NCBI GenBank assembly: GCA_009837885.1
Contig: VXSP01000040.1
Location: 1-64,000, forward strand
DNA length: 64,000 nt
Source of the DNA: Holophagales bacterium
GTDB lineage: Bacteria > Acidobacteriota > Thermoanaerobaculia > Multivoradales > Multivoraceae
Reading direction: 5' to 3'
Positions 50,712 to 58,566 of the stretch are shown here, piece by piece (position 1 is the stretch's first letter; the number at the start of each line of letters is the position of its first letter). The notes below the pieces were generated by a model. It was not told the origin of the DNA. It searched no databases and saw nothing but the letters and a program-made list of their open reading frames with translations. The position numbers and the translations under genes are program-made.

Positions 50712-52217
50712 TCAGGTGGGCGCGGTCCAGTCCCTGGCGCGCGGCATCATGTAGTACGGCTTCTGGACCCTCATGGGACCGCCGATCGGACGGAAGATGA
50801 AGGGACTCTCCCCGTCCGCAACCCGCTCCAGGGTCCAACGCTGAGCGATCGTTGCCAGGAGGAGGGCGCCCAGGGGAAACATGAACACGCCGCCGGGACA
50901 CTCCCTCGAACCGTAGCTGAAGGGGTGGTAGGGGAACGGGCCGGAGGAGGTGGAGTCGTGTTCGACGCCCTGGGGCCGCTCGAGCACCGTGGGGACCGGG
51001 CCCGACTCGTCGAGCCAGCGCTCGGGTCTGAACTCCTCCCCGGCCTCGTACCACTCCGGCCTTCGGTGGAGGACCCCGAAGCAGGGATGGACCAGCGATC
51101 CCCTGGGAATCAGGTAGCCGTCGACCACGAGATCGTCTGCCGCCCGCTTCCAGGCGACCTGGCCGATCATCCGGAGACGCAGGAGTTCCTTGACCGTGGC
51201 GGTCGCGTAGGGAAGATGGTCGGCATCGGCGCCGCGGACCGGCCTGCCGGCCAGGACCGCGTCCGCCTCGGCGGCCAGCCGCCTGCCCGCCGACGGCCGC
51301 CGGGCCAGGTGTTCGATGCCGCAGGCGAACAGGTGAGCCGCCGGCCCGGCAGAGTTCAGCGACAGAATGAGCTCGTCCCGAATGGCTTCGTTCGACGCGT
51401 AGGGGCCTCTACCGCCCGACTCGCGGCGCCTCCGGACGATGTGAGAAACCAGGTCGTGCCCCTGGTACGAGGCGTTCTCCGAGCGCTCGATCGCTCGATA
51501 GATCAGGTCGTCGGTGGTCTCGAAGGCCCTGTCTCCTCGTCTGGCGATCGGGAGGGGAAGGCGGCGAACCCGCCTCAACAAGGGGACCTGCTCCACGATC
51601 CACTCCGTCTTCAGGGCGCGGCGCAACTCCAGCGCGACGCCGACGTCCGCTTCCATGTCCTTGCCCAGGAGCACGTCGAGGACGAAGCCGAGGCAGAGGC
51701 GCAGCATCTCGTCCAGGACATCGATCCGCTGGCCGTCGCGCCAAGACTCGACCCGCGCGCGAACGCACTCGGCCATGTGATCGGTGAAGAGGTACATCCG
51801 ATCCGCCGAGAACGCGTCTCGAACGATGGCGACCCTTGCCTCGTGCGGCTCGCCGTACAGGGTGTTCATGCCGCCGTGGCGGAGTCGCGCCAGGTCGACC
51901 GAAATCTGCTGGCGGATCAACTCCTTCTGCTCGACGTCGAGCACGGCCCTCATCAGGCCCGGGTCGAAGATGAGGCAGCATTCTCCGAGCCACGTCATCC
52001 GGTAGAGGACGACATCGCCGTACTCGCGGTACAGCTCGTGCGCGAACCCCGGATAGTCCCTGAACTTCGCGATCAGGTTGCGTAGCCGCCGACCTTTGGG
52101 GCCGGGCGGCAGCGGCAGGGTCCGCCGCTCGGTCCCGGTCGCGCGACGCACGCGTTCCGCGTCCCCGTCTACTCTCCCACTGAACGGGCACGAGCGCTTC
52201 GACGCTTGCTCCTCCAT
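50712..52217 (-). CDS. cytochrome P450
   Basis: 501 aa. Heme-binding loop FSYGSRECPGG with Cys440, K-helix ExxR in KELLRLR, and the PERW meander (FRPERWLDE). Soluble bacterial-style monooxygenase needing a redox partner, none of which is nearby. Unusual: the I-helix reads LNSAGPAAHL instead of (A/G)Gx(D/E)T, so the usual acid-Thr oxygen-activation pair is missing, as in some P450s that use peroxide or rearrange substrates. ATG 52217 is preferred over 52250 because a TAGAGT box lies 7 nt before it. Downstream of the RND permease, whose stop it nearly touches. Confidence 0.9.
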   Translation of the reverse strand: MEEQASKRSCPFSGRVDGDAERVRRATGTERRTLPLPPGPKGRRLRNLIAKFRDYPGFAHELYREYGDVVLYRMTWLGECCLIFDPGLMRAVLDVEQKELIRQQISVDLARLRHGGMNTLYGEPHEARVAIVRDAFSADRMYLFTDHMAECVRARVESWRDGQRIDVLDEMLRLCLGFVLDVLLGKDMEADVGVALELRRALKTEWIVEQVPLLRRVRRLPLPIARRGDRAFETTDDLIYRAIERSENASYQGHDLVSHIVRRRRESGGRGPYASNEAIRDELILSLNSAGPAAHLFACGIEHLARRPSAGRRLAAEADAVLAGRPVRGADADHLPYATATVKELLRLRMIGQVAWKRAADDLVVDGYLIPRGSLVHPCFGVLHRRPEWYEAGEEFRPERWLDESGPVPTVLERPQGVEHDSTSSGPFPYHPFSYGSRECPGGVFMFPLGALLLATIAQRWTLERVADGESPFIFRPIGGPMRVQKPYYMMPRARDWTAPT

Positions 52218-52224
52218 GGCCGGC

Positions 52225-52230
52225 ACTCTA
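52225..52230 (-). promoter_or_regulatory. -10 box of a likely leaderless P450 transcript
   Basis: TAGAGT with GCCGGCC then ATG (52217). The box overlaps the TAG stop of the upstream RND gene, so the P450 may have its own promoter inside the operon. Confidence 0.45.
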
Positions 52231-55200
52231 GACCCCGAGCTGTCGGCCATCCGCGATCGCGGCCGGGGATTCGCCCGCGGCCTCGCCGCGCCGTCCCGAG
52301 CCGAAGGAGACGGCGGCGAGCGCGGGCAGGATCAGCATGAGGATCGCGGTCGCGAAGACCAGACCGAAGCCCATCGAGACGGCCGGCGGCACAACGAGCC
52401 GGGCCTGGGGGCTGCGTTCGAAGATCAGCGGCGCGAAGCCGAGAAACGTGGTGAGCGAGGTCAGGAAGATCGGCCGAAAGCGGGCCTTGGCGCCATCGAC
52501 GATCGCTTGGGCGGGCGGAGTGCCCCGTCGCAGCCGATCATCGATGAAGTCGATCATCATCACCGAATCGTTCACGACGACGCCCGAGACGCCGAGGATG
52601 CCGAGCATCGACTGCGCGCTCAGGCTGATGCCGACGATCCAGTGGCCCAGGACGGCGCCGACGATCCCGAACGGAATGACCGCCATGATCAGCAGCGGTC
52701 TCGCGTAGGACCTGAGCGGTACAGCCAGCAGCGCGTAGATGGCCACCAGGGCGAGCAGCAAGCCGGCCAGCAGGGTCTGGAAGGTCTGGAGTTGTTCCCG
52801 CTGCTGGCCGCCGAACGTCCAGTCCAGCTCCGGGTCGGCGTCGACGAGGTTCGGCAGGATCACGTCCGCAAGCACACCGTGTATCTCGCCGACGCTGGCC
52901 ACGCCCGGTTCGACTTCGGCGGTCACTGTCAGGATCCGCCGGCCGTCGCTGCGGGAGATCGAGGAAGGCGCGCGGGTCAGGCTCGCTTTCGCCACGCGGC
53001 CAAGCGGAACCGTGCCGCCTCCGGGAAGCCGCACCGTGTACGACTCGACATCGCCGACCGAATCGCGCTCTTCCGCCGGGAGGCGAACCTGCACGAGGAC
53101 TTCTTCGCGGCCGCGCCACACGCGGAGGGCTTCCTCGCCGAAGAATGCGGACCGCAACTGCCGGGCAAGGTCGTCCAGGGTCAGGCCGAGCGTGCGGGCT
53201 TCCGGCCGCAGCTCGAGCTGCATCTCCTGGACCCCGTCGGCACGGTTCGAGCGGATCGTGTGGACGCCGTCGAGCGCCCGGAGTTCACCGGTCAAGGCCT
53301 CCGCGAGCAGTGTGAGACGCTCCGGATCCGGGTGGGAGAGATCGACGGAAACCGGCGGGCCCAGGTCGATCAGCGCGGCGCTGACGACGAGGCTCTCCAC
53401 TCCCGTCAAGCCCGCCGCCGCTTCCTCGCGCCACGCCTCCGCGAAGGCGGACGCGCTCACGTCCGGTCTGCCGCTCTCGGTCAACCTGAACTCGACGGCG
53501 GCGAGGTGGGGAGGCGGACGAAGGCTTGTGTCCACGGAGATTCCTCCGCCGAGACGCCGCTGCGGCACCCCGATCGTTCGAAGAACGCCGCCGAACAAGG
53601 TCCCTGCCGCCAGGCCCCGGTCCGCCTCAAGGCGGTCCAGAACGCGTCGGCCAGCGGCCTCCACCTGAAGCGCCGCTTCGTCCGTCGCGCGAGCCGAGGT
53701 GCCCTCTGGCATCTCCAGAGCGGCCGTCACGATGTCGCTGTCCACGGGAGGCAGGAAGACCACATCGAGAAGTCCCGCCGGAACGATGGCGCCGGTAAGC
53801 ACGATCACGGCCACGCCGCTGGCGATGACCGGCGCCGGGTGTTCGGTGGCCAGGCGCAGGGCACGATCCAGCGGACCTTCCACGAATCGCGCCAACTGGC
53901 GTTCCGTACCGCCCCGGGCCGCGGAAAGGACCCGCGCCGACGGATTGCCCGGCACCTCGGTCTCCGGAATCCGGGCCAGATGCCCCGGCAGGACGAACAG
54001 CGAATCGATCAGCGAGACGACGAGCGCGGCGATCAGGACCGTTGCCACGTGGTTCATCAGTTTTCCGGCGGGGCCGGGCACGAACAGGAGCGGCACGAAG
54101 GCGACTACGGTCGTCAGGACGGTGAAGACGAGCGGCCTCGTGATGCGCCTGGTGCCCCTGATCGCGGCGTCCATCGCGGACAGGCCGCCCGACCGTTCCG
54201 CGTGAACATGCTCTGCTACCACGACAGCGTCGTCTACCAGCATGCCGACGACGAGAATGAAGCCGAGAAGAGAGTTCGTGTTGATGGAGACACCGAACAG
54301 CCACGCGGCCGCCACCGCGCCTGCGAACGACACGACGATGCCCACCGCCGCCCAGGCGGCAGTCCGGATCTCCAGGAACAGGGCCAGCACAACGAGCACG
54401 AGGAGCAGGCCGAGCAGGCCGTTCTCGCGCAGAATCCGGAACCGGTCCTCGAAGAGTTCGGCCTCGTTGTTCCACACCGTCACCTCCACGCCGGCCGGAA
54501 GCGAGGGCGCCAGTCGTTTCTGGACGTACGCCTCGACCGCCGCCGCGATGTCCAGGACCTGCTCGCCGGCGGATCGGTGCACTTCCACGAATGCGGCCGG
54601 GAGGCCGTTATGGCGCACGATGGTATCCACTTCCCGAAACGCGTGCCGCACATCGGCCACGTCGGCCAGGCGCACCATCGTCCCGTCGGCCGCCGGCAGC
54701 AGGACGATCTCCTCGAAGTCCTCCCGGCTGAGGTTCCGTCCGACAGTGCGCACGCGCACCGCGTATTCCCGTGTGCGGATGCTGCCCGCCGCGATGTCGA
54801 GAGAGTCACGGCGAACCGCGGCGGCAACGTCCTCCACGGTCAGTCCGAGGGCCCGCAGCCGACCTAGCGGCGGCTCGATCAGGATCTCGTACGGTCGCAC
54901 GCCGGTCGTCTCCACCGAAGAGACTGCGGGCAGCTTCGCGATCTCATCCTCGGCGCGATACGCCAACTCCTTGAGCGCGCGTTCGGATACGTCGCCCGAC
55001 AGGATCAGCCGGATGACGCTCTGCCGGCTCGTCATTTCCCGGACCTCGGGGCGTTCGGCCCGAGCGGGAAACGTGCGGATGCCGTTGACCGCGGCCTCTA
55101 CGTCGTTCACCGCGCGTCTGGCGTCCGTGCCAGCCTTCAGCTTCACAATGACGGACGCGGAGCCCTCAGCGGCGACCGCCGTCACGTCGCGGACCGAGCC

Positions 55201-55455
55201 GAGACCCGCCACCGCCTCCTCGATCGCCAGGATGATCGACTGCTCGACGTCTTCCGGCGCGGCGCCGGGGTAGGTCGCGAGCACCTCGATGGCGTCCAGC
55301 GGCAGCACGGGAAAGGCCTCCTGCACTACGCCCATCAATCCGACGAGCCCCATCGCCGCGATGAGCGCCATGAGCAGATTGGCCGCAACGCCGTTGCGGA
55401 CCATGTAGCCGATCGGGCCACGGTTCCCATTCCCGCCGCTATCCGTGATCTGCAC
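52228..55455 (-). CDS. RND-family efflux permease (HAE type), second copy
   Basis: 1075 aa. Same organisation as the copy at 43166: TM4 pair in GMLVDDAVVVAEHV, RPEVREMTSRQSVIRLILSGD, GIVGAVLGHWIVGISLSAQSMLG in TM9-10, and a GVVVNDSVMMIDFIDD region. The two are clear paralogues with strong motif identity but different porter loops. Diverges from the adaptor gene at 55642 with 186 bp between starts, forming a pump-adaptor pair. An outer-membrane factor (TolC type) is not in the window. Confidence 0.95.
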   Translation of the reverse strand: MQITDSGGNGNRGPIGYMVRNGVAANLLMALIAAMGLVGLMGVVQEAFPVLPLDAIEVLATYPGAAPEDVEQSIILAIEEAVAGLGSVRDVTAVAAEGSASVIVKLKAGTDARRAVNDVEAAVNGIRTFPARAERPEVREMTSRQSVIRLILSGDVSERALKELAYRAEDEIAKLPAVSSVETTGVRPYEILIEPPLGRLRALGLTVEDVAAAVRRDSLDIAAGSIRTREYAVRVRTVGRNLSREDFEEIVLLPAADGTMVRLADVADVRHAFREVDTIVRHNGLPAAFVEVHRSAGEQVLDIAAAVEAYVQKRLAPSLPAGVEVTVWNNEAELFEDRFRILRENGLLGLLLVLVVLALFLEIRTAAWAAVGIVVSFAGAVAAAWLFGVSINTNSLLGFILVVGMLVDDAVVVAEHVHAERSGGLSAMDAAIRGTRRITRPLVFTVLTTVVAFVPLLFVPGPAGKLMNHVATVLIAALVVSLIDSLFVLPGHLARIPETEVPGNPSARVLSAARGGTERQLARFVEGPLDRALRLATEHPAPVIASGVAVIVLTGAIVPAGLLDVVFLPPVDSDIVTAALEMPEGTSARATDEAALQVEAAGRRVLDRLEADRGLAAGTLFGGVLRTIGVPQRRLGGGISVDTSLRPPPHLAAVEFRLTESGRPDVSASAFAEAWREEAAAGLTGVESLVVSAALIDLGPPVSVDLSHPDPERLTLLAEALTGELRALDGVHTIRSNRADGVQEMQLELRPEARTLGLTLDDLARQLRSAFFGEEALRVWRGREEVLVQVRLPAEERDSVGDVESYTVRLPGGGTVPLGRVAKASLTRAPSSISRSDGRRILTVTAEVEPGVASVGEIHGVLADVILPNLVDADPELDWTFGGQQREQLQTFQTLLAGLLLALVAIYALLAVPLRSYARPLLIMAVIPFGIVGAVLGHWIVGISLSAQSMLGILGVSGVVVNDSVMMIDFIDDRLRRGTPPAQAIVDGAKARFRPIFLTSLTTFLGFAPLIFERSPQARLVVPPAVSMGFGLVFATAILMLILPALAAVSFGSGRRGEAAGESPAAIADGRQLGV

Positions 55456-55641
55456 TGCACTCGCCGGCTACACGGCCCGAAGCTGGTCACATCGTACCGG
55501 CGCGGGTGGCGCCTTCCCGGACAGAAGATGCTCAGGGTCGGACCAAGTGTGACCATCCCGCCGGCGCTGCTCCCGCCGCCGCTTGGTATCGTCCCGCCTG
55601 TCTCCTTCCGCCAGAACTCCGCAAGGCAAGATTCCCCGCAG

Positions 55642-56850
55642 ATGAGTCAACGAACCGGCTGGGCCATCGGAGGCGTGATCCTGATCGGAGCCCTCGCCGT
55701 CGCCGCCGCGATGGTCGTGCTGAGGCCCGAGCCGGCCTCCAGGCCACCGCCCTCCCTGGTCCCCTTCGCGCTGACCGCGCCGGTGGAGGCAGGCGAAGGC
55801 GCCATTCCGGTCCACGCCGCCGGCACGGTTCAACCCCGGGCCGAAGTCGACGTCACCGCGGAGGTCAGCGGCAAGGTCGTGTGGGTCGATCCGGCGTTCC
55901 AGAGCAGCGGACGCGTCCGGGAGGGTCAACCGCTGTTCCGCATCGAAGACACGGACTATCGCAACAGGGTGCAGCAAGCGCGAGCCAACGTCGCGTTGCA
56001 GCGGGTCGAGGTGTTGAAGGTGGAAGAGGAGGCGGCCGTGGCGCGCTCCCAGTACGAGCGGTTCAGGGAGCGTCAGGGCAGCGAAGCGAACTCCGACGCT
56101 CCGAGTCCCCTGGCCCTGTGGGAGCCCCAGCTTCAGGCCGCCCGAAGGGCCCTGGAGCGGGACGGCGCGGTCCTCCGGGAAGCGGCGCTGAACCTGGCGA
56201 GAACCGAGATCCACGCCCCCTTCGACGGCATCGTGCGCTCCGAGTCGGTGGATGTCGGGCAGTACGTGGCCGCCGGGCAGAGCGTGGGGCGGCTCTACGC
56301 CTCAGGCTCCGTCGAAGTCGTCGTCCCTCTCTCCGATGACGCCGCTGCCCTGCTGCCCGGCCTCTGGGATCTTCGGGCCGGCGACGAGGACACCCGGATC
56401 GCGGCGCGGGTCATCGCCGAGTACGGCGACGGGAGCTACGCCTGGGACGGCTACCTGGATCGGGGCGCGGTCACGCTGGACGAACAGACCCGGACGATCG
56501 ACGTGATCGTTCGTGTTCCGGAGCCCTTTTCAAGCGGCTCGCCGGTCAACGCCGGCCTCGACCACGGCACGGCTCCGCCTTTGCTGGTCGGCAAGTTCGT
56601 GGACGTCGAGCTCCAGGGTCTGGCACCGGATCAGTACTTCAAGCTGCCGGACTCGGCACTCAGAACCGGCGACGAAGTCTGGGCGGTAAGGGACGGCAAG
56701 GTGAACATCGTGTCGGTGCAGGTCCTGCAGCGTGCCGACAACGTCGTGTACGTCACCGGCGCGCTCGAAGCGGATCAACCGGTCATCACCGGCGGCGTCC
56801 GGCTCGCCACCGAGGGCATGGCGGTGCAGACGGCGACAGGAGGCTCGTGA
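55642..56850 (+). CDS. RND periplasmic adaptor (membrane fusion protein)
   Basis: 402 aa from ATG 55642. N-terminal anchor helix (about 8-28), then HlyD/AcrA-type lipoyl halves: VDVTAEVSGKVVWVDPAFQSSGRVREGQPLFRIEDTDYRNRVQQARANVAL, a helical hairpin (EEEAAVARSQYERFRERQGS..), LNLARTEIHAPFDGIVRSESVDVGQYVAAGQSVGRLY, then the beta-barrel and membrane-proximal domains ending TATGGS. Bridges the RND pump and outer-membrane channel. Divergent partner of the RND gene at 52228, and may also serve the pump at 43166. Upstream in-frame starts lack homology. Confidence 0.93.
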   Translation: MSQRTGWAIGGVILIGALAVAAAMVVLRPEPASRPPPSLVPFALTAPVEAGEGAIPVHAAGTVQPRAEVDVTAEVSGKVVWVDPAFQSSGRVREGQPLFRIEDTDYRNRVQQARANVALQRVEVLKVEEEAAVARSQYERFRERQGSEANSDAPSPLALWEPQLQAARRALERDGAVLREAALNLARTEIHAPFDGIVRSESVDVGQYVAAGQSVGRLYASGSVEVVVPLSDDAAALLPGLWDLRAGDEDTRIAARVIAEYGDGSYAWDGYLDRGAVTLDEQTRTIDVIVRVPEPFSSGSPVNAGLDHGTAPPLLVGKFVDVELQGLAPDQYFKLPDSALRTGDEVWAVRDGKVNIVSVQVLQRADNVVYVTGALEADQPVITGGVRLATEGMAVQTATGGS

Positions 56851-56885
56851 GACCTGGCGGGCGAAACCCGCTTCCGGTTCGGCGA

Positions 56886-56891
56886 TAGTCT
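56886..56891 (+). promoter_or_regulatory. -10 box of a likely leaderless ACP transcript
   Basis: TAGTCT ends 7 nt before the ATG at 56899 (CTCGCCC between). No Shine-Dalgarno. Confidence 0.45.
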
Positions 56892-56898
56892 CTCGCCC

Positions 56899-57153
56899 AT
56901 GGACTCTGACGGCGCCTCCGAGATCCTCGCCCGGTTGCGGGACGTGCTGCGCGAAAGCGCAGTCGAGGAGCATGACTGGGACGCGGTGGTCGCGGAGACG
57001 CCGATCGAGTCGCTCGGCTTCGATTCACTGACCATCCTCGATGTGCTCTACGACGTGGAGGAGGAGTTCGGGATCGCGCTCGATCCGAAGCAGGTCGTGA
57101 AGACCCGCACGATCGGCGAGATCATCGCGCTGCTGCAGCAGAACGGAGCCTGA
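56899..57153 (+). CDS. acyl carrier protein
   Basis: 84 aa, acidic. SLGFDSLTILDVLYDVEEEFGI holds the D-S-L site; Ser43 would carry 4'-phosphopantetheine. C-terminal TIGEIIALLQ is the usual last helix. Carries acyl chains as thioesters for the adjacent acyltransferase (gap 19 bp). Not the housekeeping acpP context (no fabD/fabG/fabF beside it), so a specialised acyl pathway is likely. Confidence 0.9.
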   Translation: MDSDGASEILARLRDVLRESAVEEHDWDAVVAETPIESLGFDSLTILDVLYDVEEEFGIALDPKQVVKTRTIGEIIALLQQNGA

Positions 57154-57172
57154 GCGCAGCCTCCTGGCCCGG

Positions 57173-58030
57173 GTGCTTCACCTTCTCGAGTACTGGGCAG
57201 CCCGCCTGGCGCTGTTCGGCGTCGATCTGCTGCCGCCGGCCGCCGCCTCCCGCTGGGCCGCGGCGCTGGGCTCGCTGTGGTGGACGGCCGACCGGCCGCG
57301 GCGTCGCGTGGCGGTCTCGAACATCCTGCGCGCGGGCGTCGCCGGCGACGGGCGGCAGGCGCGGGCGATCGGCCGTGGCGCTTCCCGCCACATGGGGATG
57401 GTGCTGGTCGAGTCGATGAAGTCGGCCCGCGTGCTCGAGGACCCGGAGCGGATGCGGGTCGACATTCCCGGCGATGTGGCGGCCGTGCTGGAGGATCCGG
57501 ACCGCGGCCTGATCGTCGTCTCGGGTCACTTCGGCAACTGGGAGATCGCGGGCCAGTGGCTGTCCCGTTACAAGCCGGTCGCGGGGATCTCCCGGCCGAT
57601 GAACAACCCGCGGGTCCAGAAGCTGGCGCTCGAGCGGCGGCAGCGGCGCGCGTTCCGGATGATCCCGAAGTACGACCCGGATCCGGGGCGCTTCCTCAAG
57701 CTGCTGGGCAACGGCGAGATCCTGGCTCTGCTGGTCGATCAGCACGCCCGCCAGGGGATCGACGTGCCGTTCTTCGGCCATCCCGCGAAGACGCACACGA
57801 CGGCCGCGATGCTGCACCTGGTCGCGCGGACGCCGCTCACCTTCGCGGTCTGCCGCCGGACGGCGCCGATGACCTTCGAACTGACCCTGTCGCCGCTGAT
57901 CGAGCAGCAGAGGAGCGGCGACCGGAACGCGGACGTCGAGGCGATCGTCCGGACCCTGAACTCACTTCTGGAGGAAGCGATCCGCCGCGACCCGGAACAG
58001 TACCTCTGGGGCCACCGTCGCTGGCGCTAG
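57173..58030 (+). CDS. LpxL/HtrB-like lysophospholipid acyltransferase
   Basis: 285 aa from GTG 57173. N-terminal hydrophobic anchor, then SGHFGNWEIAGQW with the catalytic His119-x4-Glu124 pair of lipid A late acyltransferases, GISRPMNNPRVQKLALERR, and LALLVDQHARQGIDVPFFGHPAKT. Ends YLWGHRRWR, the standard family end. Would transfer an acyl chain from ACP to lipid A or a related glycolipid in the inner membrane. The preceding ACP suggests a dedicated donor, as in aryl-polyene-type or specialised lipid clusters, by inference. Confidence 0.9.
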   Translation: MLHLLEYWAARLALFGVDLLPPAAASRWAAALGSLWWTADRPRRRVAVSNILRAGVAGDGRQARAIGRGASRHMGMVLVESMKSARVLEDPERMRVDIPGDVAAVLEDPDRGLIVVSGHFGNWEIAGQWLSRYKPVAGISRPMNNPRVQKLALERRQRRAFRMIPKYDPDPGRFLKLLGNGEILALLVDQHARQGIDVPFFGHPAKTHTTAAMLHLVARTPLTFAVCRRTAPMTFELTLSPLIEQQRSGDRNADVEAIVRTLNSLLEEAIRRDPEQYLWGHRRWR

Positions 58031-58500
58031 TTCGGCTCCGGACTCCGGCGCTGGGCGATGCACTCGATCTCCACCGCGGCGCCCAGCGCGAGGGTCGGCG
58101 ACTCGATCGTCGCCCGGGCCGGAGGGCTGTCCCCCAGTACGGCGATCCAGGCCGCGTTCATCTCTTCGAAGTTGGCCATGTCGGTCAGGTAGACGGTGCA
58201 TTTCGCCAGGTGGGCGAGGTCCGAGCCGGCCGCTTCGAGGATCGTCTCCACGTTCCGAAGCGCCTGCGTCGTCTGCGGTCCGACGCCGCCGGGCGCCAGG
58301 TCGAAACTCTGGCCGACCGTGCCGAGCGTGCCGGCGACGAAGATCAGGTCGCCAACCCGGGTCGCGTGCGAGAACGCTTCGAGCCGGGGCAGTGCGTCGG
58401 TGTTGATGCGGGGCGGCTGGGCGGCGGCCGGCGACAGGGCTGCCAAACAGGCACCCAAAACGAGTGAGGGAATCGAAGCTCGGGCAGTGAGATGGAGCAT
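58027..58500 (-). CDS. exported RidA/YjgF-family protein
   Basis: 157 aa. Signal peptide ..LVLGACLAALSPAAAQ. RidA core: SHATRVGDLIFVAGTLG, APGGVGPQTTQALRNVETILEAAGSDLAHLAKCTVYLTDMANFEEMNAAW, RATIESPTLALGAAVEIECIA. The Arg of RATIE is the family's catalytic Arg. Cytosolic RidA deaminates reactive enamines from pyridoxal-phosphate enzymes; a periplasmic form must act on something else. Its stop shares CTAG with the convergent acyltransferase. A TAGACT box lies 7 nt before the ATG. Confidence 0.87.
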   Translation of the reverse strand: MLHLTARASIPSLVLGACLAALSPAAAQPPRINTDALPRLEAFSHATRVGDLIFVAGTLGTVGQSFDLAPGGVGPQTTQALRNVETILEAAGSDLAHLAKCTVYLTDMANFEEMNAAWIAVLGDSPPARATIESPTLALGAAVEIECIAQRRSPEPN

Positions 58501-58507
58501 GGCGGGC

Positions 58508-58513
58508 AGTCTA
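58508..58513 (-). promoter_or_regulatory. -10 box of a likely leaderless RidA transcript
   Basis: TAGACT on the minus strand, then GCCCGCC and ATG (58500). Faces the opposite box at 58552 across 38 bp. Confidence 0.45.
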
Positions 58514-58551
58514 GCGGCGGGTCGATTGGCTGCGGGGACCGGTCGGTCGGC

Positions 58552-58557
58552 TAGCCT
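58552..58557 (+). promoter_or_regulatory. -10 box of the TonB receptor gene
   Basis: TAGCCT ends 9 nt before the ATG at 58567, with no Shine-Dalgarno. Part of a compact divergent promoter with the RidA gene. Confidence 0.4.
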
Positions 58558-58566
58558 CGATGGTCT

